Positions 30,593-39,740 of a stretch of DNA of 64,000 nt are shown here, piece after piece (the stretch's first letter is position 1; every line of letters begins with the position of its first letter). The DNA lies in NCBI RefSeq assembly GCF_014359565.1, contig NZ_JACIZD010000003.1, positions 186,001 through 250,000 of the forward strand, in the 5' to 3' direction. The notes under the pieces were generated by a model, which had not been told where the DNA came from, made no database searches, and was given only the letters and a program-made list of their open reading frames with translations. Source of the stretch: Immundisolibacter sp. Lineage in GTDB: Bacteria; Pseudomonadota; Gammaproteobacteria; Immundisolibacterales; Immundisolibacteraceae. The position numbers and the translations under genes are program-made.

Positions 30593-31248
30593 TCAATTTC
30601 GAGCACGTCAGCAAGCGCTACGCCAACGGCGGCGACGCGCTCAAGGACGTCAGCTTCAGACTGGAAGCGGGCGAGCTGGCCTTCGTCACCGGCCACTCCG
30701 GCGCCGGCAAGAGCACGCTGCTGAAGCTGATCGCCGGCATCGAGAAACCCAGCCGCGGCCAGGCGCTGGTCAACGGCCAGAACCTGGCGCGCCTGTCCCG
30801 CCGCCGCCTGCCGTATTACCGGCGCGGCATCGGCATCATCTTCCAGGACCACAAGCTGCTGCCGGAGCTGAGCGTGGCCGACAACGTCGCCCTGCCGCTG
30901 GTGGTGGCCGGCCACCACGGCCCGGAGGTCGGGCGCCGGGTGCGCGCGGCGCTCGACAAGGTCGGCTTGCTCGGCAAGGAACGCAGCTTCCCGCAGGCCC
31001 TGTCCGGCGGCGAGCAGCAGCGGGTCGGCATCGCCCGCGCGCTGGTGGCCAGGCCACCGCTGCTGCTGGCCGACGAGCCGACCGGCAACCTCGACCCGGA
31101 GTTGTCGCGCGAGGTGATGCGCCTGTTCCGGGACTTCAACCAGGTCGGCGTGGCGGTACTGATTGCCAGCCACGATCATGCCCTGATCGAGGAAATGGAC
31201 GCCCGCACGCTGACCCTGCATGCCGGCAGCCTGGTCAGCGACGCGTAG
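30589..31248 (+). CDS. ftsE: Cell division ATP-binding protein FtsE
   Basis: ABC ATPase of the FtsEX complex, which links the divisome to septal peptidoglycan hydrolases; 219 residues. Walker A GHSGAGKS at 35-42, LSGGEQQRVGIARAL signature, LLADEPTGNLD Walker B. Start overlaps ftsY (ATGA) and ftsX follows after eight bases. Confidence 0.96.
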   Translation: MINFEHVSKRYANGGDALKDVSFRLEAGELAFVTGHSGAGKSTLLKLIAGIEKPSRGQALVNGQNLARLSRRRLPYYRRGIGIIFQDHKLLPELSVADNVALPLVVAGHHGPEVGRRVRAALDKVGLLGKERSFPQALSGGEQQRVGIARALVARPPLLLADEPTGNLDPELSREVMRLFRDFNQVGVAVLIASHDHALIEEMDARTLTLHAGSLVSDA

Positions 31249-31256
31249 ATTCAGCC

Positions 31257-32171
31257 GTGCCGCGCTACCTCGAACGCCACCTGCAGGCGCTGGTCGGCAG
31301 CCTCGGTCAGCTGTACCGCCAGCGCATGAACACGCTGCTGACGGCGCTGGTGATCGGCGTCAGTCTGGCCCTGCCGGCGAGCCTGCTGCTGGGTCTGGCT
31401 ACCCTGCGCCAGGCGACCGCCGCCTGGGACGGCGACGCACGCCTGACCGCCTATCTGAAGACCGACCTGCCGGATGCCGACGCCAGCGCCCTGGCCGGCA
31501 GCCTGCGCAAGGATCTGGCCGGGCAGGCCAATGTGACCCTGATCGATCGCGCCCAGGCGCTGGCCGAGTTCGAGCGCAGTTCGGGCCTGGGCGAGGCGCT
31601 GGCCCTGCTCGGCGAGAATCCACTGCCGGCCGCGCTGGTAGTGACGCCCGAAGCCCCCGCCGACGAGGCAACGCTGGCACGCCTCGCCGAGCGGCTGCAC
31701 GCGCTGCCGCAGGTCGACGACGTGCAGTCCGACCTGGACTGGGTGCGGCGCCTGAACGCCCTGCTGGAACTGGGCAAACGCACGCTGTGGGCCTTCGCCG
31801 GGCTGCTGGGCGCCGGCGTGGTGCTGGTGACCGGCAACACTATTCGCCTGGCCATCTTCAACCGGCGGGCGGAAATCGAAATCACCAAGCTCATCGGCGG
31901 TACGGACGCCTTCATCCGCCGGCCGTTCCTGTACTGGGGCCTGCTGCAGGGCCTCATCGGCGGGTTGGTGGCGGTACTGTTGCTGATCGCGGTCAACGCC
32001 GGCCTGGCCGGGTCGGTGCGCACGCTGGCCGGCCTGTACGGTTCGACGCTGCGCCTGGCCACACCGGGGTTCTTCGGCAGCCTCGGCCTGCTGCTGCTCG
32101 GTGGCGGCCTGGGCCTGGTCGGCGCGGCGCTGGCCGTGGGGCGGCATCTGCGCGAGATCGAACCGACCTGA
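31257..32171 (+). CDS. ftsX: Cell division protein FtsX
   Basis: Membrane partner of FtsE, 304 residues, start GTG 31257. One membrane helix near residues 25-50, a periplasmic loop of about 120 residues that should contact EnvC-type activators, then three helices with LFNRRAEIEI-like coupling segment (AIFNRRAEIEITKLIGGTDAFIRRPF). In many gammaproteobacteria rpoH follows; here a convergent ZIP gene does. Confidence 0.94.
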   Translation: MPRYLERHLQALVGSLGQLYRQRMNTLLTALVIGVSLALPASLLLGLATLRQATAAWDGDARLTAYLKTDLPDADASALAGSLRKDLAGQANVTLIDRAQALAEFERSSGLGEALALLGENPLPAALVVTPEAPADEATLARLAERLHALPQVDDVQSDLDWVRRLNALLELGKRTLWAFAGLLGAGVVLVTGNTIRLAIFNRRAEIEITKLIGGTDAFIRRPFLYWGLLQGLIGGLVAVLLLIAVNAGLAGSVRTLAGLYGSTLRLATPGFFGSLGLLLLGGGLGLVGAALAVGRHLREIEPT

Positions 32172-32178
32172 GGCGGGT

Positions 32179-32237
32179 TGATCCGCGCCGGTCCGCGGCG
32201 CACCGCCCACCGGGTGGCAGACCGCTCGCGCGGATCA
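32179..32237. terminator. Inverted repeat between convergent ftsX and ZIP genes
   Basis: TGATCCGCGC (32179-32188) is complementary to GCGCGGATCA (32228-32237), with 39 bases between that can themselves fold. It sits between two gene ends and may act in both directions, although the loop is long and there is no T-run. Confidence 0.3.
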
Positions 32238-33032
32238 GTGCAGCCAGTGCTCCAGCGCCAGGTGGCTGAGCACGATGGTGCCGATGCCGGCGCCGATCAG
32301 CAGCACCTGCGCCAGCGTGGCGGCCGGCTCGGGCCGGCGGTGCAGGTCCGGGATCAGGTCGGCGACGGCAATATAGATGAAGCTCGCCGCCGCCAGGGTC
32401 AGCACATAGGGCAACGCACCGTGCAGCGGCTCCAGGGCGAAATAGGCGACCACGCCGCCGATTAGCGTCGGCAGATTGGTCAGCAGGTTGTAGAGCATGG
32501 CCTTGCCGCGCGAGTAGCCGCTGTGCACCAGCACCGCCACGTCGCCGATTTCCTGCGGAATCTCGTGCGCCACGATGGCCAGCGCCGTCAGCACGCCGAG
32601 CCGCGCGTCGGTCAGGAAGGCCGCCGCGATCAGCACGCCGTCGATCAGGTTGTGCACGCTGTCGCCGACCAGCACCAGCGTGCCGGCAGCCCGCCAGGGC
32701 CGCGCCGTGGCCAGCGGCGCATGGCTGCCGTGGGCGGCGCACGCATCGGTGTGGCAATGGCGCCAGAGCACGAATTTTTCCAGCACGAAGAACAGCAGAA
32801 TGCCGCCCAGCAGGACGCCGGTGACCTGCTGCGGGGTGGTGCCGGGATACTCGAAGGCCTCCGGCAACAGCCCCAGGAACGCCGCCGCCAGCATGGCGCC
32901 CACCGCGTAGCTGACCAGCGATGGCAGCAGGCGCTCACGCAGCCGATCCGGCACCAGCAGCAGGGCGCCGGCCGCGCCGGCACTGGCAGCGCCGCCCAGC
33001 AGCGTGAAAAGCACGATCCACAGCAGCGTCAT
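32235..33032 (-). CDS. ZIP-family metal transporter
   Basis: Divalent metal uptake protein, 265 residues with eight hydrophobic segments. The binuclear metal-site motifs of ZIP proteins are present: HNLIDGVLIAAAF in helix 4 and HEIPQEIGDVAVL in helix 5. A His/Cys-containing cytoplasmic loop (WRHCHTDACAAHGSH) lies between helices 3 and 4, as in metal-sensing ZIP loops. Zinc or iron are the likely substrates. It is divergent from the following oxygenase gene. Confidence 0.92.
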   Translation of the reverse strand: MTLLWIVLFTLLGGAASAGAAGALLLVPDRLRERLLPSLVSYAVGAMLAAAFLGLLPEAFEYPGTTPQQVTGVLLGGILLFFVLEKFVLWRHCHTDACAAHGSHAPLATARPWRAAGTLVLVGDSVHNLIDGVLIAAAFLTDARLGVLTALAIVAHEIPQEIGDVAVLVHSGYSRGKAMLYNLLTNLPTLIGGVVAYFALEPLHGALPYVLTLAAASFIYIAVADLIPDLHRRPEPAATLAQVLLIGAGIGTIVLSHLALEHWLH

Positions 33033-33196
33033 GGGGCCGGTCCGGAACGAAAAAGTTCGCGATTCTAGCGCGTCGCCGGACCGTCTCCGGGCCGCCAGGC
33101 GCCCCGATCAGTGACGCTCGGACGCCCGTGGCACAATTCGACATCCCGCCGTGCCCGCGTGGCGACGACCGACGATTCCCTATCAGGAGGCCCCCC

Positions 33197-34570
33197 ATGA
33201 CGCCCAACGATCTGAACCGGCTGCTGATCGACCGCCCGCAGGACGGCCTGTTCGAGGTCAGCCGCAAGCTGTTCACGGATGAAGAACTGTTCGAGCTGGA
33301 GATGAAACACATCTTCGAGGGCACCTGGATCTACCTGTGCCACGAGAGCCAGCTGGCCAAGCCGCACGATCATTTCACCACCCACATCGGCCGCCAGCCG
33401 GTGATCGTCAGCCGCGACGGCGACGGCAAGCTGCACTGCTTCGTGAACGCCTGCGCGCACCGCGGCGCCACGCTGTGCCGCACCGCCAAGAGCAACAGCA
33501 AGTTCCTGACCTGCCCCTACCACGGCTGGGTATACGACTCGGCCGGTCGGAACATGGAAATCAAGGACCGCGCCACGGGCGCCTACCCGCCGGCCTTCGA
33601 GCGGCAGGACCACGACCTCAAGCACATCGCGCGCCTGGACAGCTACAAGGGCTTCGTGTTCGGCAGCCTGAACCCGGATGTGCCGCCGCTGCGCGAGCAC
33701 CTGGCCGACGCGGCGCCCTTCGTGGACATGATCGACGCCATGTCGGCGCAGGGCGCCGAGGTCATCAAGGGCTGCTCCACCTACCGCTACCGCGGCAACT
33801 GGAAGATGCAGGCCGAAAACGGCATCGACGGTTACCACTTCACCACCATCCACGCCAACTACGTGGGCGTCATCGCGCGGCGCATGAAGGCCTCGGCCGC
33901 CGGCAAGGACGACAAGGTCAAGGTCGCCTACGACGAGTCCATGATGAAGGGTTTCAAGAGCGGCTGCTACGACCTGCAGCGCGGCCACGCGCTGATCTGG
34001 ATCGACTTTCCGATGCCGCAGAACCGCCCGCTGTGGGAGCACAAGGACGAGGTCGAGCAGCGCGTCGGCGGCGCCATGGCCGAGTGGATGCTAAAGCGCC
34101 AGCGCAACCTGCTGATCTACCCCAACGTGCAGCTGATGGAGCAGGCCTCGTCGCAGATTCGCGTGTTCCGGCCGATTTCCCACGACCTCACCGAGGTCAA
34201 GATCTACTGCATCGCCGCCAAGGGCGAGTCGGCCAGCATGCGCGAGCGGCGCATCCGCCAGTACGAGGACTTCTTCAACGCCACCGGCATGGCCACGCCG
34301 GACGATCTGGCCATCTTCGAGGCCTGCCAGGAAGGCTACGAGGCGCGCCTGGTGGAATGGCAGCAGGGCTACGACCGTGGCATGACGCACATGGTCAACG
34401 GCCCGGACGCCTTCGCTAAGGAACTGGGCATCCACCCGAGCAGCAGCGGCCCGGACGCCACCGACGAGACGCTGTACCACGGCCAGTACCGCGAATGGCT
34501 GCGCCTGATGCAGGCCGGCCTGGGCGGCCAGCAGGGTGCCGAATCGGTCAAGCGCTCGGCCAGCGCCTGA
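33197..34570 (+). CDS. Rieske oxygenase alpha subunit, benzoate-dioxygenase-like
   Basis: Large subunit of a ring-hydroxylating oxygenase, 457 residues. Rieske ligands C86, H88, C106 and H109 (ACAHRGATLC ... CPYHGW); the catalytic iron site is in AENGIDGYHFTTIHANYV, close to BenA/XylX. ATG 33197 has AGGAGG at 33185-33190. No beta subunit, ferredoxin or reductase gene adjoins it, although BenA-type enzymes normally need a beta subunit. It could use partners encoded elsewhere. Confidence 0.92.
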   Translation: MTPNDLNRLLIDRPQDGLFEVSRKLFTDEELFELEMKHIFEGTWIYLCHESQLAKPHDHFTTHIGRQPVIVSRDGDGKLHCFVNACAHRGATLCRTAKSNSKFLTCPYHGWVYDSAGRNMEIKDRATGAYPPAFERQDHDLKHIARLDSYKGFVFGSLNPDVPPLREHLADAAPFVDMIDAMSAQGAEVIKGCSTYRYRGNWKMQAENGIDGYHFTTIHANYVGVIARRMKASAAGKDDKVKVAYDESMMKGFKSGCYDLQRGHALIWIDFPMPQNRPLWEHKDEVEQRVGGAMAEWMLKRQRNLLIYPNVQLMEQASSQIRVFRPISHDLTEVKIYCIAAKGESASMRERRIRQYEDFFNATGMATPDDLAIFEACQEGYEARLVEWQQGYDRGMTHMVNGPDAFAKELGIHPSSSGPDATDETLYHGQYREWLRLMQAGLGGQQGAESVKRSASA

Positions 34571-34585
34571 CCGCGAGGGCGGACC

Positions 34586-34930
34586 ATGAGCGACTGCCTG
34601 TTCTGCAGGATGGTGTCCGGCGACATCAAGCCGGACCTGCTGCACGCCGACGAGCACCTGCTGGCGATTCGCGACATCAACCCGCAGGCGCCGTTTCACG
34701 CGCTGGTGATTCCGCGCGAGCACATCGCGACCCTGAACGAGCTTGAACCGCGCCACGCGGAAACCGTCGGGCGCATGTACCTGGCCGCGCGCGACCTGGC
34801 TGCGGCGCAGGGCTTCGCGGCCGACGGCTTTCGCACCGTGATGAACTGCAACCGCCTGGCCGGGCAGACGGTGTTCCACATCCACCTGCACGTGCTGGCC
34901 GGACGGGCCATGCATTGGCCGCCCGGCTGA
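34586..34930 (+). CDS. Histidine triad (HIT) nucleotide-binding protein
   Basis: HinT-type purine phosphoramidase, 114 residues. The triad H98-I-H100-L-H102 is near the C-terminus and CLFC near the start is a typical zinc-binding pair of this family. It lies 15 bases after the oxygenase gene but is a general housekeeping protein, so a functional link is not implied. Confidence 0.94.
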   Translation: MSDCLFCRMVSGDIKPDLLHADEHLLAIRDINPQAPFHALVIPREHIATLNELEPRHAETVGRMYLAARDLAAAQGFAADGFRTVMNCNRLAGQTVFHIHLHVLAGRAMHWPPG

Positions 34931-34957
34931 TGCGCCGGCCGGCCCAGGGTGTTAGCA

Positions 34958-35365
34958 GTGGATAGGTCGGTACTGCTGCGCCGCCTCGGGCCGCCGCTGG
35001 TGATGGCTGCCATCTTTTTCACCTCCAGCCTGTCGGGTGCGGCGCCGGATGGCTTGTTGTCGCGAGTTCCGAGCGCGCTGCACGACCCGCTGCACATCCC
35101 GGCCTATGCGCTGCTGGCGGCGACGCTGTGTCTGGCCCTGCCGCGCCAGCGTGGTTGGCGCACGGCGCTGCTGGTCGCAATGCTGACGCTGGGCTACGGC
35201 CTGTTCGACGAGTGGCACCAGAGTTTCGTGCCGGGTCGGCAGGTGTCGGTCGCCGATCTTGGGCGCGACGCCCTCGGTTGCGCGCTGGGGCTGTGGCTGA
35301 CCCGGCGCCTGTGGAGCGTGCGTGCGACCGCCCCCGTGCCGCTGCGGGTACGAGGCGACTGCTAG
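34958..35365 (+). CDS. VanZ-family membrane protein
   Basis: Small integral membrane protein of 135 residues with four hydrophobic segments. The VanZ-like signature is the conserved acidic/His stretch LFDEWHQSFVPGRQVSVADLG. The GTG at 34958 is preferred because AGGG lies eight bases upstream; a GTG at 34949 is also in frame. The role of the family outside glycopeptide resistance is not known. Confidence 0.85.
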   Translation: MDRSVLLRRLGPPLVMAAIFFTSSLSGAAPDGLLSRVPSALHDPLHIPAYALLAATLCLALPRQRGWRTALLVAMLTLGYGLFDEWHQSFVPGRQVSVADLGRDALGCALGLWLTRRLWSVRATAPVPLRVRGDC

Positions 35366-35410
35366 ACTCGAAGCGCCCAATCCCGGTCCAGATCACGCTA
35401 CGCCCCAACC

Positions 35411-35890
35411 ATGTCCGGAACCCGTTTAAGCCTGCTGCCCGCCCGTGCCACCGATGCGCCGGCGCTTGCCGAGCTGGTGCGTCTTGCAACGGCGGAAAGC
35501 CTGCACGCGCGCTGGGATGCTGCGCGCATCGCGCGGCGTGTCCGCAGTCCCAACAGCAGCGTGGTGCTTGCGGTGTCCGGCCGCTGCCTGGCCGGCGCGG
35601 CAGTGCTCGACCTGCTCAGCGAGCAGGCGCAGATTGCCCTGCTGGTGGTGCACCCGCACTACCGGCGCATCGGCATCGGCAGCGCGCTGCTCGGCTGGCT
35701 GGAAACGACAGCCAGCACCGCCGGCCTGTTCACGCTGCAACTGAAACTCGAGGCCAGCAACGGTGCCGGCCGCGCCTTCTGCTTTGCCCATCACTACCGC
35801 GAGCGCGGCCGCTTGCCGGCGTTTTACGTGGATGGCACCGCCGCGATTCGCCTGGTGCGCGATCTGCGGGTCAATTCAGAACCTGCGTAA
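35411..35890 (+). CDS. GNAT-family N-acetyltransferase
   Basis: Predicted acetyl-CoA-dependent acetyltransferase of 159 residues. The CoA-binding motif A is LLVVHPHYRRIGIGSALLGWLE, with Q/RxxGxG/A represented by RRIGIG. The N-terminal half is divergent and the substrate cannot be named. No strong ribosome site is visible before the ATG. The next 163 bases (35891-36053) hold no gene. Confidence 0.85.
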   Translation: MSGTRLSLLPARATDAPALAELVRLATAESLHARWDAARIARRVRSPNSSVVLAVSGRCLAGAAVLDLLSEQAQIALLVVHPHYRRIGIGSALLGWLETTASTAGLFTLQLKLEASNGAGRAFCFAHHYRERGRLPAFYVDGTAAIRLVRDLRVNSEPA

Positions 35891-36053
35891 GGGCGTCTGC
35901 GAGCGGTCGGAGCCGGCATTGATCGTCACGGCAGGCAACGGTTGCCGGCACTGCCGGCGTGGCCATGCGGTGCGCAGGTGGTCGGAATGGCGCGTGTCCG
36001 AAGCCGCGGCCAGCGCGGCACCGTTTGGGATGTGACGGTTGCACGACGGTCCC

Positions 36054-36944
36054 ATGCTCCCGGTCGGCGCCCTGCGTATCGACTGGCTCGTGACCGACGA
36101 TGGCGGTCGCCTGCGGCGGGGGATTTGGCGGCCCGAGACGCCACGCGGGCGCGTCGTGCTGCTGCAGGGCCTGTCGGAGTTTCTCGAGAAATACACCGAG
36201 GTGGCGGCCCGGCTGACCGGCAGGGGCTTCGAGGTATGGAGCTTCGACTGGCGCGGGCAGGGTCACTCGCCGGCCGGCGGCGGGGCGCCGCATGGCGTTT
36301 TCGATCGCCACCTGGCGGACCTGGAGGCCGTGTTCGCGGCCCTGCCGCCGGGCGATCCGCCCCTGCTGCTGGCCCATTCCATGGGCGCGCACCTGGCGCT
36401 GCGTCACCTGGCCCTGCGCCCGCAGGCGGTGGCACGGGCGGTGCTGTGCGCGCCGATGATCGGCATCCGCACCGGTCGTTGGTCGCAGCGCCTGGCGCGC
36501 CGGCTGGCGCGGCTGATGATCCGCCTCGGCCAGGGCCGGCGGCCACTGCCGGGGCGCCGCAACTACACCCCGCTCAGCATCCCCTTTGCCATCAATCCCT
36601 TGACTTCGGATCCGGACAGTTACGAACGTCTGCGCCAGCGCATCCGCAGTGACCCCGATCTGGCCTTCGGTCAGGTGGACTGGTACTGGCTGGCGGCGGC
36701 CTTCGATTCGCTGGACCGCCTGCACGCTCCCGGCGTGGCGCAGTCCATCACCACCCCGCTGACCGTGCTGCTGGCCGAACAGGACCTGGTGGTGGACAGC
36801 CAGGCCGCGGCGGCCTTCGCTGCCCGTCTGCCGCGGGCCGAAATTCAGTGGATCGCCGGCGCGCGCCACGAGTTGCTGCAGGAGGCCCCGGCGATCCAGG
36901 ACCGGGTATGGGCGGCCCTGGAGCGCGCCTTCGGCAACTGGTGA
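36054..36944 (+). CDS. Alpha/beta hydrolase, lysophospholipase/monoglyceride-lipase-like
   Basis: Serine hydrolase of 296 residues. The nucleophile elbow is AHSMGAH, the first block VVLLQGLSEFLEKYTEVAARL is typical of PldB-like enzymes, and the catalytic His lies in GARHELLQEAP near the end. The ATG at 36054 is taken; a TTG five codons upstream (36039) is possible. Likely substrate is a lysophospholipid or monoacylglycerol. Confidence 0.87.
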   Translation: MLPVGALRIDWLVTDDGGRLRRGIWRPETPRGRVVLLQGLSEFLEKYTEVAARLTGRGFEVWSFDWRGQGHSPAGGGAPHGVFDRHLADLEAVFAALPPGDPPLLLAHSMGAHLALRHLALRPQAVARAVLCAPMIGIRTGRWSQRLARRLARLMIRLGQGRRPLPGRRNYTPLSIPFAINPLTSDPDSYERLRQRIRSDPDLAFGQVDWYWLAAAFDSLDRLHAPGVAQSITTPLTVLLAEQDLVVDSQAAAAFAARLPRAEIQWIAGARHELLQEAPAIQDRVWAALERAFGNW

Positions 36945-36960
36945 TAGTCGCCGGCAGCGC

Positions 36961-37395
36961 TTAGCCGGTGGCGCTGACGGTCTTCCCGCCGGCCGGGAAC
37001 AGGGCCCGCCAGGCGACGATGGCCCAGGCGATCCACACCGCATGGATGACCAGCGTGAGGATGCCCATCCAGGCGACCTCGTGGCTCCAGATGATGCTGT
37101 AGATGTCCCACGCGCCATCGACGATCTCGGTGACGATGACCACCGGAATCACCGCCGCGTAGCGCAGCGGGTCGCGGGCGCCCCACAGCGCCACCAGGCC
37201 GATCGCGCCCAGCTGGATGCCGACGATGATCCAGGCGTCCTGCAACAGGCGAAATATCGGTTCGCCCGCGTGCAGGTCGATGCCCGGGTACATGGTGCCC
37301 AGGTAGCCGGCGGTGGCGAACGGCAGGGTACCCAGGAAGTTGAACACGGCGTAGAAGATGCCGATGCCGATCAGGAAGGCGCGGGCGGTTTTCAT
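36961..37395 (-). CDS. Small four-helix membrane protein, function unknown (possibly BphX-like)
   Basis: Protein of 144 residues with four hydrophobic segments: about 7-30, 54-72, 80-97 and 104-134. It starts MKTARAFLIGIGIFYAVFN and has acidic residues at the third helix end (EIVDGAWDIYS). The size and layout resemble the BphX family seen in aromatic-degradation operons, but I am not certain of that match. It is convergent with the hydrolase and stands alone. Confidence 0.7.
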   Translation of the reverse strand: MKTARAFLIGIGIFYAVFNFLGTLPFATAGYLGTMYPGIDLHAGEPIFRLLQDAWIIVGIQLGAIGLVALWGARDPLRYAAVIPVVIVTEIVDGAWDIYSIIWSHEVAWMGILTLVIHAVWIAWAIVAWRALFPAGGKTVSATG

Positions 37396-37544
37396 GGCAC
37401 TGCTCCGTGTGACGTGACAGGTGACACCGCAGGCGGCGGCTGCCGGGGACGGTCATCCCGGGCCGCGCCAGTATGGCAAACCGGCCGGCGCCTGGCACGC
37501 CCGGCGCCGCTGCGCCCCGTGGCATTGTCCGGTGTGATGCAGCC

Positions 37545-37573
37545 CTTGCATCGTCCGCTGGTTGCCCCAATTA
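37545..37573 (+). promoter_or_regulatory. Possible heat-shock sigma-32 promoter for htpG
   Basis: CTTGCAT, 13 bases, then CCCCAATTA is close to the sigma-32 consensus (CTTGAAA and CCCCATNTA). It lies about 114 bases before the htpG start, upstream of a REP-like palindrome. Inference from consensus only. Confidence 0.5.
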
Positions 37574-37606
37574 AGGGAACGCCGAAGTTTTGCCGTCGGA
37601 AAACCG

Positions 37607-37632
37607 TAGGAGCCCGGCTGCGCCGGGCGATC
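37607..37632. repeat. REP-like palindrome, GGAGCCCGGC type, copy 2
   Basis: Identical over 26 bases to 8751-8776, with palindromic core GCCCGGC-TGC-GCCGGGC, in the same orientation. It lies in the 291-base space between the membrane-protein gene and htpG, probably inside the htpG leader. Confidence 0.8.
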
Positions 37633-37686
37633 ATCGCGCTCGCCGCGCACATGACCTGATCGTTGTCCCTTTCGCACGAGGCCGCC

Positions 37687-39594
37687 ATGTCCCAAGCCGA
37701 AACCCTCAGCTTCGCCACCGAAACCCGTCAGCTGCTCAAGCTGATGATCCACAGCCTGTACAGCAACCGCGAGATTTTCCTGCGCGAGCTGGTCTCCAAC
37801 GCCTCCGACGCGCTCGACAAGCTGCGCTTCGAGGGCTACAGCGACGCCGCGCTGATGGACGGCGGCGGCGAGCTGGGCATCGAAATCGAGTGCGATCCGC
37901 AGGCGCACACCGTCACCGTGCGCGACAACGGCATCGGCATGAGCCGTGAGGAAGTCATCGCCAACATCGGCACCATCGCCCATTCCGGCACTGCCGAGTT
38001 CCTGAAGACGCTGCAGGCCGGCCAGGCCCCCGGCCAGACGCAAGATGCGCGCCTGATCGGCCAGTTCGGCGTCGGCTTCTACTCGGCCTTCATCGTCGCC
38101 GACCGCGTCACGCTGACCACCCGCCGCGCCGGCCGGCCGGACGCGGAGGGCGTGCGCTGGCAGTCGGCCGGCGAGGGCGAGTACAGCATCGAGACCGTCA
38201 GTGCGCCGCGCGGGACCGAAATCGTGCTGCACCTGCGCGACGACGCGCACGAGTTCGCCGACGCCTGGCGCCTGAAATCCATCATCCGCACCTACTCCGA
38301 CCACATCACCTTCCCGGTGCGCATGCCGGCCGCCAAGCCCGCCGCCGAAAAGGGCGAAGCCGAGGTGGCAGACGCCGCCACCGCGCCCGCCTGGGACACC
38401 GTCAACCAGGCCACCGCCCTGTGGGCGCGGCCGCGCACGGACGTCACGCAGGACGAATACGACGCCTTCTACAAGCAGCTCAGCTACGACATGCAGGCGC
38501 CGCTGGCGCAGCTGCACAGCCGCGTCGAGGGCAGCCACGAATACACCGCCCTGCTGTTCGTGCCGGCCGCCGAGCCGTTCGACCTGTGGGACCGCGACCG
38601 CCGCCACGGCGTGCGCCTGTATGTGAAGCGCGTGTTCATCATGGACGACGCGGCGCATCTGCTGCCGACCTATCTGCGCTTCGTGCGCGGCGTGATCGAC
38701 GCCGACGACCTGCCGCTGAACGTGTCGCGCGAGATCCTGCAGGGCAGCAAGGTGGTGGACAGCATCCGCGCCGGCTGCACGCGGCGCATTCTGGGCCTGC
38801 TGGAGGACATGGCGCGCGAGGACACCGAAAAGTACGCCCGCTTCTGGGGCCTGTTCGGGCGGGTGCTCAAGGAAGGCGTGGTCGAGGATCACGCCAACCG
38901 CGACCGCATCGCCGGCCTGCTGCGTTTTGCCACCACGGCCGAATCGACGCCCACGGTGTCGCTGGCCGACTACGTGGCGCGCATGAAGGACGGCCAGAAG
39001 GCCATCTACTACATCACCGCAGACTCGGTGGCCGCGGCCGCTGCCTCGCCGCACCTGGAGGCCCTGCGCGCCCGTGGCGTGGAAGTGCTGCTGCTGGGCG
39101 ACCGCATCGACGAGTGGCTGGTCGGCAGCCTGCCCGCCTTCGACGGCAAGCCGCTGCAATCGGCCGCGCAGGCGGATTTGAACCTGGACGAGCTCGGCCC
39201 GGCCGAAACCGAATTGCCGCCGGTGGCCGACGCCGACTGGCAGCCGACCCTCAGCGCCCTGCAGACGGCGCTCAAGGACACCGTCGAATCGGTACGCCTG
39301 TCGGATCGCCTGACCGAATCGCCGGTGTGCCTGGTGGCCGGCAAGGAAGGCCTGTCCGGCAACCTGGAGCGGCTTCTCAAGTCCGCCGGCCAGGCCGTGC
39401 CGGACAACAAGCGGGTGCTGGAGATCAACCCCCGCCACCCGCTGCTGGCGCGCGTCAAGGCCGGCGCCGACGCCGAGCACATCGACGACTGGGCGCGGCT
39501 GCTGTATGAACAGGCGCTGCTGGCCGAGGGCGGGCAGCTGGAGGCGCCGGCGCAGTTCGTGCAGCGGTTGAACCGGTTGTTGTTGGGTGGGTGA
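37687..39594 (+). CDS. htpG: Chaperone HtpG (Hsp90)
   Basis: ATP-dependent Hsp90 homodimer, 635 residues. The N-terminal GHKL ATPase has [23 protein letters not shown] and [11 protein letters not shown]; the middle domain carries the client/ATP arginine in NVSREILQ; the C-terminal dimer domain is complete. The ATG at 37687 has ACGAGG upstream; the frame is open eight codons before. A sigma-32-like promoter lies upstream. Confidence 0.97.
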
Positions 39595-39627
39595 AGAGGC
39601 AAGAGACAAGAGACAAGAGGCAAGGGG
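39593..39627 (+). repeat. Tandem heptamer repeat after htpG
   Basis: Four near-identical 7-base units of the form AAGAGRC lie head to tail directly at the end of htpG, then the sequence decays. It is the only low-GC simple repeat noticed in the window. The rest of the 146-base space to the next gene is not recognisable. Confidence 0.7.
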
Positions 39628-39740
39628 ATGGTTTTGACGATGTGTGGTGACGCGGGTTTTGGTGCCGGTCTGGAAAATGACAGGCCGCGCTTGCGCTTCC
39701 GGAGCCTTGGCCGGCGATTGATCGGGCCGGGTGCAAGGTC

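Noticed and set aside
33041-33060. Short inverted repeat GAAC...GTTC between ZIP and oxygenase genes as an operator
   Set aside because: The arms are only four bases and the sequence is A-rich by chance; support is too weak for a regulatory call.
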